This document shows positions 8,510 to 16,879 of a stretch of 37,129 bases of DNA, one piece after another. Under the pieces are notes generated by a model. That model was not told the origin of the DNA. It worked only from the letters and a program-made list of their open reading frames with translations, and did no database searches. This DNA comes from an uncultured bacterium. GTDB lineage: Bacteria > Nitrospirota > Thermodesulfovibrionia > Thermodesulfovibrionales > Dissulfurispiraceae. The first letter of the stretch is position 1. Every line of letters starts with the position of its first letter. Made by a program: the position numbers and the translations under genes. The stretch spans positions 1 through 37,129 of the forward strand of contig CALEDV010000054.1 in NCBI GenBank assembly GCA_937949555.1, given 5' to 3'.

Positions 8510-9850
8510 CTATCCCTTCCATTTTCCACCCTTGAATCTAAGCGCCATAAGAAGTCCTTGTATTATCATAGATAGAATCATCGCAGTCCAGACACCCCTT
8601 GAACCCCATTCCCAATATACAGCCATTGTCCATGCAAGGGGTATTCGGATAATCCACATGCAAAATATGATTATCCTCATGACTCCCCTGGTATCGCCTG
8701 CTCCCTGCATTGCCCCCGCAAGCACTACTGCCAATGCCATAAAGGGCTCCACAGGCAGATTATAATATAGATATCTTGTGGTCTCCTTCTGTACCTGAGC
8801 ATCCATACTCACATAGGCTGCAATAAGGGGGGCTGCAATGAATATGGCTGTAGAGATTACACTTACAATGGCAATGCCTGCAAGGGTAATCATCCAAGCG
8901 GTTTTCTCTGCCCTCTGAACTTTACCTGCGCCAAGGTTTTGCCCTGTTAGGACCGATGCCGCCATATTAAGGGCAAAGGCAGGAAGATAGATTATTGCCT
9001 CTATTCTAAGGCCATTTGTGAGTGCAGCAAGGGATTCAACCCCTCCTTGCTCAAGTCTGCCGAGGATGCCCATTAGCATAAGTGTGCCAGAATGCCAAGC
9101 TATCTGCATTAGTGCGCTGGGCCAGCCTATGGAAACAATGCTGATAAGGTCTCCTCTGTGAAGCTTTATCCTCCCCCTATAAAATCCATCCCATTCTTGA
9201 GATTTAAATTGTAATAGGCTCAACAATGCACCACAAAGGGTAGCCAGTACAAGGGCAAAGGCAAGACCTTGTGCGCCAAAACCACTGAAGGGTCCTATAC
9301 CAAAGGCAAGGGGAAATATGAGGACGATGTTAATTGCATTCATTATAATCATAACAACCATAGACTGCTTAGCCTTTCCAGTAGCCCTGAGAAGGGAGTT
9401 TGCAATAATAACTATGTAGTTATTGCCAAGGGCAAAGGCATAGAACTGAAGCAGTGAGATGGAGAGATCCTGTATTGCACTGGGAAAGCCGGCAAGGGAG
9501 ACTATCGCCTGGCCGAATAAAAAGAGGATGCTAATTATCAATAAAGACACTATTATGCCGCAAAAAAGCGCCTGTCTTGCTATCTCCACTGCCCTTCTGT
9601 CTTCTCCTGCACCTACGGCCTTTGAGACAAGTGATAAGGTTCCTATGCCTATAGCGTTTGCAAACACCGTAAGGAAAAATAGTATCTGCATACAGAATCC
9701 CACAGAGGCCTGGACCTCGGTACCCAGTTTTCCAGCGGCATAAATATCGGTAATGCCCAATATGAAATTACCAAGCATGATAATTACCATGGGCCAGGAT
9801 ATAGTCCATATAGAGAGCCAGATATTACCTTTTGTTAGGGAATTGTCCAT
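8510..9850 (-). CDS. MATE family efflux transporter
   Basis: MATE proteins export cationic drugs and metabolites across the inner membrane using a Na+ or H+ gradient. The 446-residue product has about twelve hydrophobic segments in two homologous halves. Its N-terminus has the family-typical WLSIWTISWPMVIIMLGNFILGITD pattern (given here only as the region of residues 11-35), and the second half has the QNLGAGKVQRAEKT segment near residue 305. Length is normal. The start at 9850 gives the standard short cytoplasmic tail. No good ribosome-binding site is seen, and 178 bp separate it from the upstream VOC gene, so it may have its own promoter. Substrate is unknown. Confidence 0.92.
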   Translation of the reverse strand: MDNSLTKGNIWLSIWTISWPMVIIMLGNFILGITDIYAAGKLGTEVQASVGFCMQILFFLTVFANAIGIGTLSLVSKAVGAGEDRRAVEIARQALFCGIIVSLLIISILFLFGQAIVSLAGFPSAIQDLSISLLQFYAFALGNNYIVIIANSLLRATGKAKQSMVVMIIMNAINIVLIFPLAFGIGPFSGFGAQGLAFALVLATLCGALLSLLQFKSQEWDGFYRGRIKLHRGDLISIVSIGWPSALMQIAWHSGTLMLMGILGRLEQGGVESLAALTNGLRIEAIIYLPAFALNMAASVLTGQNLGAGKVQRAEKTAWMITLAGIAIVSVISTAIFIAAPLIAAYVSMDAQVQKETTRYLYYNLPVEPFMALAVVLAGAMQGAGDTRGVMRIIIFCMWIIRIPLAWTMAVYWEWGSRGVWTAMILSMIIQGLLMALRFKGGKWKG

Positions 9851-10028
9851 GATGCTGAGTATAACTAAAATTATAAAAGGCCGCTATAAAAAAAACGCTA
9901 TATGCCCTTGAGGATAATAGGGCAATAAAGGCCGGTAGGGCTTAATTAAGCATGAATATGATGAATGAGGGAGTCTTCAAGGCATATTTTATATAGGACA
10001 AGGGCGAAGGTCTGCTGAAGCTTTATGG

Positions 10029-10601
10029 TTACTTCATGTAATCGCTTATCAAGCCCTTGTAGGTCCTTCTCTGCTCTTGGGGCGTTGGCTCGGTGGAATC
10101 AGGAAACAGTGAAAGTTGGGGATTCATACCCTCTGAAGAGACAGTATCAGGGCTTTTGTCAAAATATAAGGGGTGGTTTTGAAGGTCCTGGTCCTTTTTC
10201 TGGAAGGTAAACTCAAGGGCTATACCGTTTGGATCAAAGGTGTATATGGAATGGATGATGCCGTGATCAATGACCTCTGATATCCACTCCCCATTGGATT
10301 GAAATCTGTCTTTTAGACGCCAGAGTTCCTCTTCTGAGTCAACCTCAAAGGCTATATGGTCAAAGACGAAGGGGCCCCTTTGCACCCTGCCAGGGTCCTT
10401 TTCATGGACTGGTTCAACACCCTCCCACTGGAAGAAGGATATGGAGCTTGTCTCAGACAATCTAAAGAAATACTGTTTATATCCCTTGTCTCCAAAGGTC
10501 CCTATTATAGGCATTCTCAAGAGATCCCTCCAAAACCTTATGGTCTTCCCAAGATCTCCTGTAGCCATAGCCACATGATGAATTCCTTTAAAGGGGTTCA
10601 T
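10029..10601 (-). CDS. VOC (glyoxalase/dioxygenase) superfamily protein
   Basis: This is a vicinal-oxygen-chelate fold protein of 190 residues. The first beta-alpha-beta-beta-beta module starts at GIHHVAMATGDLGKTIRFW, supplying a metal-binding His (8 or 9). The second starts at FDHIAFEVDSEEE and ends with a conserved Glu in NGIALEFT (about residue 131). The two His and Glu fit a mononuclear metal site. The last ~55 residues are polar and probably disordered. It begins 6 bases after the nuoG-like gene stops, so it is the promoter-distal gene of the redox operon. Its reaction cannot be named: glyoxalase, dioxygenase and epimerase activities all occur in this superfamily. Confidence 0.8.
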   Translation of the reverse strand: MNPFKGIHHVAMATGDLGKTIRFWRDLLRMPIIGTFGDKGYKQYFFRLSETSSISFFQWEGVEPVHEKDPGRVQRGPFVFDHIAFEVDSEEELWRLKDRFQSNGEWISEVIDHGIIHSIYTFDPNGIALEFTFQKKDQDLQNHPLYFDKSPDTVSSEGMNPQLSLFPDSTEPTPQEQRRTYKGLISDYMK

Positions 10602-10607
10602 TTATCG

Positions 10608-12620
10608 CTAAGATCTGCCCGCTGATCTCTTTCTGTTTTCATGGAGCCAGCAAAGCCTGTCGGATGCAAGCATCGATTGATTAACTGACTTAAATATCAT
10701 TGATGGGTCTTCACTGAGGCCCTCTTTTTTGCAAAAGGCTGACTTTTGGGGGGTAGCGGCTTGTTTAATGAGTTCTTTAGCCTCTGTCTGGGTAATCTCA
10801 TTGAAAGTTTGGCCCATTTTATCGGCGATGAGTTTCAATGCCTCACGGGGCATCATAGAGGTTCCGTAAGGCTCTACAGCCCTATTAACTGCTGCTGTAT
10901 GAAGGTTTGTCTTGATTACAGTGCCTGTTGATTCGTAAGGCGTGGTTAAGGGCAAGACCACATCAGCAGCTCTTGCAAGCTCTGTAAGATGGCTTTGATG
11001 CACTGCAAGGAAGGATATATCATGCCTGCTGGTAATATTAGTATCCCCAATCAAATACAGCGCTTTGACCTTTTGGTCTTTTCCAAAGGCGCTTGGATTA
11101 GTTACCGAACCCTCTATGCCGGCAAGAGCAATGCCTACGGCATTGCTTTCAAAGGATACAGGAATCACAGAACCCTTTATTGATGCAAGGGCGCAGGAGC
11201 ATTCATACAGAGAGGCTGGTGACATTATAAGTGGATTCTTTGAGGCGGCAAAGAGTTTGCCTGCCCTTTCAACATCCTCGCTTATAGGGGCATTTTTTGA
11301 GTCCATAATTAATTCTTTATCCTTACACAGTCCCTCTCTGCATAAATAGGCAGTTAATGACCTTAACCCCTCTACAGCATCTCCAGAGATATTGACAGTG
11401 CCAATATCTGAGAGACTTGTCTCTCCAAGGGTGATAAGGGGAATGCCAGAATTAGATAGCCTTCTAAGGATTGCATCAAGTGCTGGAAGCGCAAAAGAGC
11501 CTTGGTCGGGACTAAGGTTGACCAAAACTAACAGGTCAGCATCAGATATGTTTGTCGCCCCCAATGGCGCAGTGTTTGGGTCCCAATAAAGGTTGGATGT
11601 TGAGTACAGGAGATCGGTCTTTAAGATTTCCTTTGCAAAGCTGGAAAGAGTCAGCGCATCCTCAGTAAGCAGTCCTCCGTTTATATAAAATGCCGTGTCC
11701 TTTCCTGATGAGCTAAGGGCCGCTGCTAATACATCAACAGCCTCCTCCCAGGTTGCCTCATGCAATTGTCCACCTCGACGAACCATCGGGTTTAGTATCC
11801 TATCTTTGGATGTAATGTAATCAAAACCGTATCTTCCATAGGCGCAGGTGTAGCTTGTGGGTTCATAGACCTTGTATGCTGAGGTGATCTTTACGATTGA
11901 ATTGCCCTGTGAGCTTACTGTGATAGGACAGGCACAACCACAGAAGACACAGGTAGAGTCAGTTTTCTTTAGTTCCCACTCTCTGCCCTTAGAGGTCCTG
12001 CCTGCCTCTGTAAGGGCATTGACTGGGCATACATCAACACAACTCCCGCAGAAGGTGCAGGAGGTGTCCTGCAAGGGCTTATCGCCTGCAGTGGTAACCT
12101 TAGAGCCTACCCCTCTGCCCATAAAGTCAAGTATCTTTGTGCCCTGTTCTTTACAAACCCTTACACAGCGTCCGCAAAGCACGCAGTAGTCGGGGTCCCT
12201 TTTGATGAAGGGGTTTTGGTTATCCACTGGAAAGTTCCATCTCTTGCGGGTATAGTTGGTTTCCTTTAGATTGTATTGGTAAGCATATTCCTGCAGCCTG
12301 CATATTCCTGCCTTCGTGCAGGTCATGCAATCCATAGGGTGCATTGAAAGTATAAGGTCTATAATAAACCTTCTGGTCTCCTCAATCTCAGGGGTAGAGG
12401 TCCTTATTGACATGCCCTCCTTAACCTTTGTAGTACATGCTGTCATAGGCGACTTTAATCCCCCTATTTCTACCAGGCAAAGCCTGCAGGCGCCAATACC
12501 CTTCATCCCTTTTAAGTAACAGAGGTTTGGTATATGGATGCCTTCTTTTTCAGCAGCATCAAGTATAGTTATCCCCTCCTTAGCCTCAATAGTCTTGGAG
12601 TCTATTGTAAGACGAATCAT
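10608..12620 (-). CDS. nuoG: NuoG-like iron-sulfur / molybdopterin-fold subunit
   Basis: This looks like the electron-wiring subunit of a soluble NADH-linked complex. Across 670 residues the Fe-S ligands are readable: [2Fe-2S] Cys34, 45, 48, 62; the NuoG-type His94/Cys98/Cys101/Cys107 cluster; two ferredoxin-type [4Fe-4S] sets (Cys146-156 and Cys188-198); and the molybdopterin-domain cluster Cys224, 227, 231, 259. The rest is a molybdopterin oxidoreductase fold (to about 600). At the place where formate dehydrogenases carry the Cys or Sec molybdenum ligand I see no such residue, and the usual C-terminal dinucleotide-binding domain seems absent, so formate dehydrogenase activity is unlikely. 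A good ribosome-binding site (AAAGGAGG) supports the start. It belongs to the nuoF-nuoE operon. Confidence 0.85.
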   Translation of the reverse strand: MIRLTIDSKTIEAKEGITILDAAEKEGIHIPNLCYLKGMKGIGACRLCLVEIGGLKSPMTACTTKVKEGMSIRTSTPEIEETRRFIIDLILSMHPMDCMTCTKAGICRLQEYAYQYNLKETNYTRKRWNFPVDNQNPFIKRDPDYCVLCGRCVRVCKEQGTKILDFMGRGVGSKVTTAGDKPLQDTSCTFCGSCVDVCPVNALTEAGRTSKGREWELKKTDSTCVFCGCACPITVSSQGNSIVKITSAYKVYEPTSYTCAYGRYGFDYITSKDRILNPMVRRGGQLHEATWEEAVDVLAAALSSSGKDTAFYINGGLLTEDALTLSSFAKEILKTDLLYSTSNLYWDPNTAPLGATNISDADLLVLVNLSPDQGSFALPALDAILRRLSNSGIPLITLGETSLSDIGTVNISGDAVEGLRSLTAYLCREGLCKDKELIMDSKNAPISEDVERAGKLFAASKNPLIMSPASLYECSCALASIKGSVIPVSFESNAVGIALAGIEGSVTNPSAFGKDQKVKALYLIGDTNITSRHDISFLAVHQSHLTELARAADVVLPLTTPYESTGTVIKTNLHTAAVNRAVEPYGTSMMPREALKLIADKMGQTFNEITQTEAKELIKQAATPQKSAFCKKEGLSEDPSMIFKSVNQSMLASDRLCWLHENRKRSAGRS

Positions 12621-12660
12621 CGTTGCCTCCTTTATTAAAATCTAATCTTTAGCATTGGTT

Positions 12661-13230
12661 TTATTCACTGCATACAAGCACTATGGCGTCTTCCGGGCAA
12701 ACCTTTATGCACTCACCACAGCGGTTGCATTTTTTGTCCATTATCTCAAAGGGCAGATATCCTGCCATGTAAGCCTTACGCTTTTCTCCAGCAATTGCGC
12801 CAAACCTACATGCGTCCTTGCATTTTCCACAGCTTGTGCACATCCTGGGAATAATCTTGTATTGGACCATCGATGGGCACTGCAGGGCACCGCAGCAATG
12901 ATTGACATGCTCCTGAAAAATGCCACTTTTAAGCCATTCCAAGAGATAAAGGGCCGTGTCTTTGCCTTTCTTGCAAAGGGAGCTCTTATACATCTGCTGT
13001 GATATCTTTGCAATAAAATCTATATCTTCCTCTTGCCCCTCGCCCTGTTGGATGTGTGCTATTCTTATCTTAGCCTCGTAGCAGCCCATGGAACAGGGGA
13101 AACATCTTCCACACATGGGACCTGATAGGAATTCGGTTATATAATACATAGACCTCTGCACTATACAGCCATATCTGTTTTCTGCCTCTTTTTTTATGTC
13201 CTCAAGCTTTATATTTGCTTTGTCTTTCAT
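12661..13230 (-). CDS. Orphan NuoF C-terminal-like Fe-S module plus two-cluster ferredoxin
   Basis: The 189-residue protein starts with a domain resembling the C-terminal [4Fe-4S] (N3) domain of NuoF. CGRCFPCSMG (Cys40, 43, 46) and SSLCKKGK (Cys86) align with SCGKCPPCRIG and GSLCGLGK of the neighbouring NuoF. A Cys-rich linker (Cys112, 113, 118) follows, then two ferredoxin motifs (Cys131/134/137/141 and Cys168/171/174/178). It lacks the FMN/NAD(H) and SLBB domains, so it should carry electrons but not oxidise NADH. It lies between the CBS gene (18 bp upstream) and the nuoG-like gene (40 bp downstream), suggesting a structural or electron-relay subunit of the same complex. No gene name is known to me. 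Confidence 0.8.
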   Translation of the reverse strand: MKDKANIKLEDIKKEAENRYGCIVQRSMYYITEFLSGPMCGRCFPCSMGCYEAKIRIAHIQQGEGQEEDIDFIAKISQQMYKSSLCKKGKDTALYLLEWLKSGIFQEHVNHCCGALQCPSMVQYKIIPRMCTSCGKCKDACRFGAIAGEKRKAYMAGYLPFEIMDKKCNRCGECIKVCPEDAIVLVCSE

Positions 13231-13248
13231 GGATTGTTCCTTTGTTGC

Positions 13249-13659
13249 TTAATATATATCCTCTGCCATGTAAATAACCTCTGGAAGCAGGTGAGACACA
13301 AGGTCCCTATAGGAGATGACGCCTACCACATTGCCTTCCTCGGTTACAGGCAGATGCCTGATCCTCTTTTCGGACATTAGGGTCATTGCTGTTGCAACCT
13401 CTGTTGAAGAGTCAAGGGTCATGGGGTTAGCTGTCATTACCTTTGACATAACCACATCAGTAAAAGAGACATTCTTTACAAAACACTTCATTATGTCCCT
13501 TTCTGTAAATATGCCAGCAAGCTTCTTATTTTCATCATAAACCAATATAGACCCTACACCCTTGCCATCCATAATGGCTATGGCATCAGCCACTATACAT
13601 GTGGTGCTGCAGGTTATAATCTTAGAAGGTTTTGCGTTTAGTATATCTTTAAGTGTCAT
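13249..13659 (-). CDS. Stand-alone CBS-pair protein
   Basis: A 136-residue protein made almost wholly of two CBS domains, a fold that binds AMP, ADP, ATP or SAM and signals energy state to partners. The ribose/phosphate-binding type motifs GIFTERD and GVISYRD are visible in the first and second repeat. It is strikingly similar to the C-terminal 131 residues of the NuoF gene product in the same operon: IFTERD-MKCF, MSE-RIRHLP and ISYRDLV-LLPE recur. It starts 2 bases after nuoE stops, so it is translated with the redox subunits. A regulatory subunit that pairs with the fused CBS domain of NuoF is the simplest idea. This is inference. Confidence 0.88.
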   Translation of the reverse strand: MTLKDILNAKPSKIITCSTTCIVADAIAIMDGKGVGSILVYDENKKLAGIFTERDIMKCFVKNVSFTDVVMSKVMTANPMTLDSSTEVATAMTLMSEKRIRHLPVTEEGNVVGVISYRDLVSHLLPEVIYMAEDIY

Positions 13660-13661
13660 CT

Positions 13662-14147
13662 TTAGCCTCCAGGCATTGTTTTGGTTTTTAAGGAATTGGC
13701 AATATCACTAACCTTCTTGTCATCTACTTCGCCTATAATCTCATCGTTTACAGTTACTACTGGCGCGAGACCACAACAGCCTACACAACCTACAGTCTCA
13801 AGGGTAACTGATAGGTCCTCAGTAGTCTCTCCTGGCTCTATGCCAAACCGGGAAGACAGCTTTTGAAGTGCCTTTGAGGCGCCCCTTACATGACAAGCAG
13901 TGCCCATACAAACGCATATAATGTTTTTCCCTCTGGGCTTAAAATGAAAACTCTTATAAAAAGATGCAGCACTGTAAACCTCTGCCTGTGATATTCCAAG
14001 GGTTTGGGAAAGCTTATCAAGTTCCTCAGGAGGAAGATAATTGTGTATCCTTTGGATCTCCTGAAGTGCCTGTATTAACAAACCTGTCTTTTTTTGGTCC
14101 TCCCTGAGAATGTCAGCCATGCCAGGGTAGCTGTTATCTATCTCCAT
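13662..14147 (-). CDS. nuoE: NuoE-like [2Fe-2S] thioredoxin-fold subunit
   Basis: NuoE/HydC-type subunits take electrons from the flavin of NuoF/HydB through one [2Fe-2S] cluster. The 161-residue protein has the usual N-terminal helical domain and thioredoxin-like C-terminal domain. Cluster ligands are Cys80 and Cys85 (CMGTAC) and Cys121 and Cys125 (CVGCC). Length is standard. It sits 39 bases downstream of nuoF and 2 bases before the CBS gene. Together with nuoF and the nuoG-like gene it completes the NADH-input module known from complex I and from electron-bifurcating hydrogenases. Confidence 0.93.
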   Translation of the reverse strand: MEIDNSYPGMADILREDQKKTGLLIQALQEIQRIHNYLPPEELDKLSQTLGISQAEVYSAASFYKSFHFKPRGKNIICVCMGTACHVRGASKALQKLSSRFGIEPGETTEDLSVTLETVGCVGCCGLAPVVTVNDEIIGEVDDKKVSDIANSLKTKTMPGG

Positions 14148-14186
14148 ATTCTTAATGGTTTAACCTCCCTATCGTTTTTTGAGAAA

Positions 14187-16514
14187 CTAAATATAGGAAA
14201 TCTCCGGCAACAGATAAGTGACAAGGTCCCTATAGGATATTATCCCTATAACCTTATCGTTTTCCGTAATAGGCAAGTGCCTTATCTTTCTTTCAGACAT
14301 CAGGTTAATTGCAATGCCAAGGTCTGTTCTAACATCAAGGGTTATGGGTTTCTTTGTCATTACCCTTTCTATTAATTCATCCCTTATTGCAATCCCCTTG
14401 CTAAAACACTTCATTGCATCCCTCTCGGTAAATATGCCTTTGAGGTTTTCATCTTCGTCAAACACCAGTATAGACCCCACATCCAAGCCATCCATCTTGA
14501 TTATGGCATCGGAAACCTTGCAGTTTAGGGAGCAGGTGGCTATCTTGCCTGCCCTTTCCTTTATTAGGTCCTTAAGTTTTATCTTAGCCCTGCTCTCTAA
14601 GAGTTCAAGATGCTCCTCTGGCACCTTAAACTGCTCCTCAAGTTTTGCAAGGCTCTGTTTTCTTATCTTGATGGCACCTACAGGGCATGCTGTATAACAG
14701 GCCTTGCACTTCTGGCAGTACTCCCTCTCTATGGTATACTTGTCCCTGCCCTCTTTTACGGCTTCATAGGCACAGACCTCTTTGCATAGACCGCATCGGA
14801 TGCACTCTGTTTGGTTAATCAGATATACTCCTGTGCCCTTGCAGACATTAGCCCTGCAATAATTATCATACACATGCTCCTCAAACTCATCCCTGAAATA
14901 CTTCAGTGTGCTCAGTATTGGGTTGGGAGCGCTCTTGCCAAGACCACACAGAGAGCCCCTCTGCACCATCCTGCCTAAATTAACAAGCCGTTCGAGGTCC
15001 TCGTGTTTCCCCTGTCCAGTGGTTATCCGCTCCATGATCTGAAGCATCTGGTAGGTTCCAATCCTGCAGGGCGGACACTTTCCACAACTCTCTGATTGGG
15101 TGAAAGACAGGAAGTACTTAGCCACATCAACCATACAGGTGTCTTCATCCATTACAACCATGCCACCAGAGCCCATCATAGAACCAACCCTAACCAAGGA
15201 GTCGAAATCAACGGGCAGATCTAAATAGGCAGCAGGTATGCAACCACCTGAAGGGCCGCCCGTTTGCACTGCCTTAAAAGCCTTATCCTCTATGATGCCT
15301 CCCCCAATGTCGAAGATTATTTCTCTAAGGGTAGTACCCATAGGGACTTCTACCAACCCTGTATTCTTTACCTTGCCAGTTAAGGCAAAGACCTTCGTTC
15401 CTGGAGAGGTCTCGGTTCCGATAGCCCTAAACCAATCGGCGCCATTTTCAATTATTGGAGGGACACAGGCATAGGTCTCAATGTTGTTAAGATTACTGGG
15501 ATATCCCCACAAACCTCCTCCGGGCTCTGAATGGAGCGGCGGCCTTGGTCTGGCAAAACCCCTCTGCCCTTCTATAGACGCTATAAGCGCCGTGGACTCG
15601 CCGCATATAAAAGCACCAGCCCCCTCGCGAAGGGTTAGATAAAAGCTAAAGTCCTTGCCAAGTATTTGTTTGCCAAGAAGACCCATTTGTTCTGCTTGCT
15701 TGATGGCATGATTGAGATTTTTAACTGCCAGAGGGTATTCATGGCGCACATATATAAAACCGTATTGTGCGCCTATTGCATAGGCACACAGCAGCATACC
15801 TTCGATGAGGCTGTGGGGGTCTCCTTCCATAATTGACCTATCCATAAAGGCGCCAGGGTCTCCCTCATCGCCATTGGCAATAACAAATTTCGCTTGAGAC
15901 ACAAAACCCTTTGCATGACGCCATTTTATTCCAGCCGGGAAGCCCGCCCCTCCTCTGCCACGCAGATGTGCCCTGTCAACTTCATTGATCACATCCTCTG
16001 GGGTCATGGATGTAAGTGCCTTTTCGAGGGCTCTATAACCTCCTGCAGATATGTAGCTGTTGATATCCATAGGGTCTATCCTGTCATTGTTGCGCAGGGC
16101 AATCCTCATCTGTTTCGTGTAAAAGGGCACATCTTTAGTATGGGCTATTGGGTCTGATATGGGTGTGTTGCGATATAGCAATTTCCTGTATGGGGTGTTC
16201 ATCTGAAAGGTATAGTTGATGATTGATTCAGCATCCACAGGACGGACCTTTTGATAGAAGAAGTCCTGTTCTCCAACCCTCATGATAGGTCCCTTCTGAC
16301 AAAGCCCCTGACAACCGGTCTTGACAATCTCCAGGGAAAGATTTTTCTTTTTTGATTGTTCTTGTATTGCTTCAATGACCCTCTGGGCGCCAGAGGCTGT
16401 GCAGGCAGTGCCGCAGCAGGCATTGATACGTTGACTTTCGGAGCGAGCATGAGCTTCCTGAAGGGAGTTTCTTAATTTATTAAGTTCCTCAATACTATTA
16501 ACTATTTTTTCCAT
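14187..16514 (-). CDS. nuoF: NuoF/HydB-like NADH-binding flavoprotein fused to a C-terminal CBS pair
   Basis: NADH oxidation subunit, 775 residues. Domain order: a thioredoxin-like [2Fe-2S] domain (Cys33, 38, 68, 72); the FMN/NAD(H) domain with GRGGAGFPAG (186-195) and NGDEGDPGAFMDR; an SLBB domain (about 370-420); the N3 [4Fe-4S] site (Cys477, 480, 483, 523); two ferredoxin clusters (Cys571-581 and Cys600-610). So far this is the HydB/HymB layout of bifurcating NADH-ferredoxin enzymes. Residues 645-775 then form two CBS domains (GIFTERD, GIISYRD), closely related to the free CBS protein two genes downstream. This extra domain is unusual for the family as I know it. The reading frame is continuous, so the fusion is not a frameshift. 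The start has AGAGGT 8 bases upstream. Ferredoxin, hydrogenase or another acceptor remains open. Confidence 0.93.
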   Translation of the reverse strand: MEKIVNSIEELNKLRNSLQEAHARSESQRINACCGTACTASGAQRVIEAIQEQSKKKNLSLEIVKTGCQGLCQKGPIMRVGEQDFFYQKVRPVDAESIINYTFQMNTPYRKLLYRNTPISDPIAHTKDVPFYTKQMRIALRNNDRIDPMDINSYISAGGYRALEKALTSMTPEDVINEVDRAHLRGRGGAGFPAGIKWRHAKGFVSQAKFVIANGDEGDPGAFMDRSIMEGDPHSLIEGMLLCAYAIGAQYGFIYVRHEYPLAVKNLNHAIKQAEQMGLLGKQILGKDFSFYLTLREGAGAFICGESTALIASIEGQRGFARPRPPLHSEPGGGLWGYPSNLNNIETYACVPPIIENGADWFRAIGTETSPGTKVFALTGKVKNTGLVEVPMGTTLREIIFDIGGGIIEDKAFKAVQTGGPSGGCIPAAYLDLPVDFDSLVRVGSMMGSGGMVVMDEDTCMVDVAKYFLSFTQSESCGKCPPCRIGTYQMLQIMERITTGQGKHEDLERLVNLGRMVQRGSLCGLGKSAPNPILSTLKYFRDEFEEHVYDNYCRANVCKGTGVYLINQTECIRCGLCKEVCAYEAVKEGRDKYTIEREYCQKCKACYTACPVGAIKIRKQSLAKLEEQFKVPEEHLELLESRAKIKLKDLIKERAGKIATCSLNCKVSDAIIKMDGLDVGSILVFDEDENLKGIFTERDAMKCFSKGIAIRDELIERVMTKKPITLDVRTDLGIAINLMSERKIRHLPITENDKVIGIISYRDLVTYLLPEISYI

Positions 16515-16599
16515 TTATTGATACCTCTGCGATAGTTTCTTTGAGTCAATTTTAGAATTCTTATCTTTGTAGGCACTCTGAAACACAGATATGAAAAAT

Positions 16600-16628
16600 A
16601 TCATATATCCACAGCAACTTCAAGACAA
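16600..16628 (-). promoter_or_regulatory. Candidate promoter of the nuoF operon with a dyad at the -10
   Basis: On the minus strand TTGTCT (16628-16623) and TATGAT (16605-16600) are 17 bases apart, about 80 bases before the nuoF start. An inverted repeat, ATATGA-6-TCATAT at 16589-16606, overlaps the -10 box and could be an operator. The rest of the gap between nuoF and the divergent HMA gene (16515-16879) shows only a possible HMA promoter (TTGTAC 16785-16790, GATAAA 16809-16814, 18-base spacing). Confidence 0.4.
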
Positions 16629-16879
16629 ATATAGGTTCATAAATATTTTAAATCGGTGAAATTACAAAAAGTAACAAAACCTTTGCTGGTAAGATGAAAG
16701 CTATCGGACTCAGATTTGACATGGCGAGAGGAGGAAAGGGTCTTTAATATTGCCATATAAAAACCTCCTGACTCTCGTTAACGATTGTACTCTTGCGAGA
16801 CCCTCTGTGATAAAATGTCTTAATGCAATTGTTAAGCTGTGGCAATTTTAGATGAGGATGAAGAGGTGAGGGAGAAGAA

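Noticed and set aside
11872-12189. 105-codon plus-strand frame opposite the nuoG-like gene
   Set aside because: Antisense shadow of Cys-rich coding sequence; the minus-strand frame has full domain support.
10608-12620. Formate dehydrogenase alpha subunit
   Set aside because: Fe-S pattern would fit, but no Cys or Sec molybdenum ligand is visible at the catalytic position and the C-terminal cofactor domain seems missing.
16716-16750. TTGACA with TAATAT ahead of the HMA gene
   Set aside because: Spacing is 23 bases, too long for a usual promoter.
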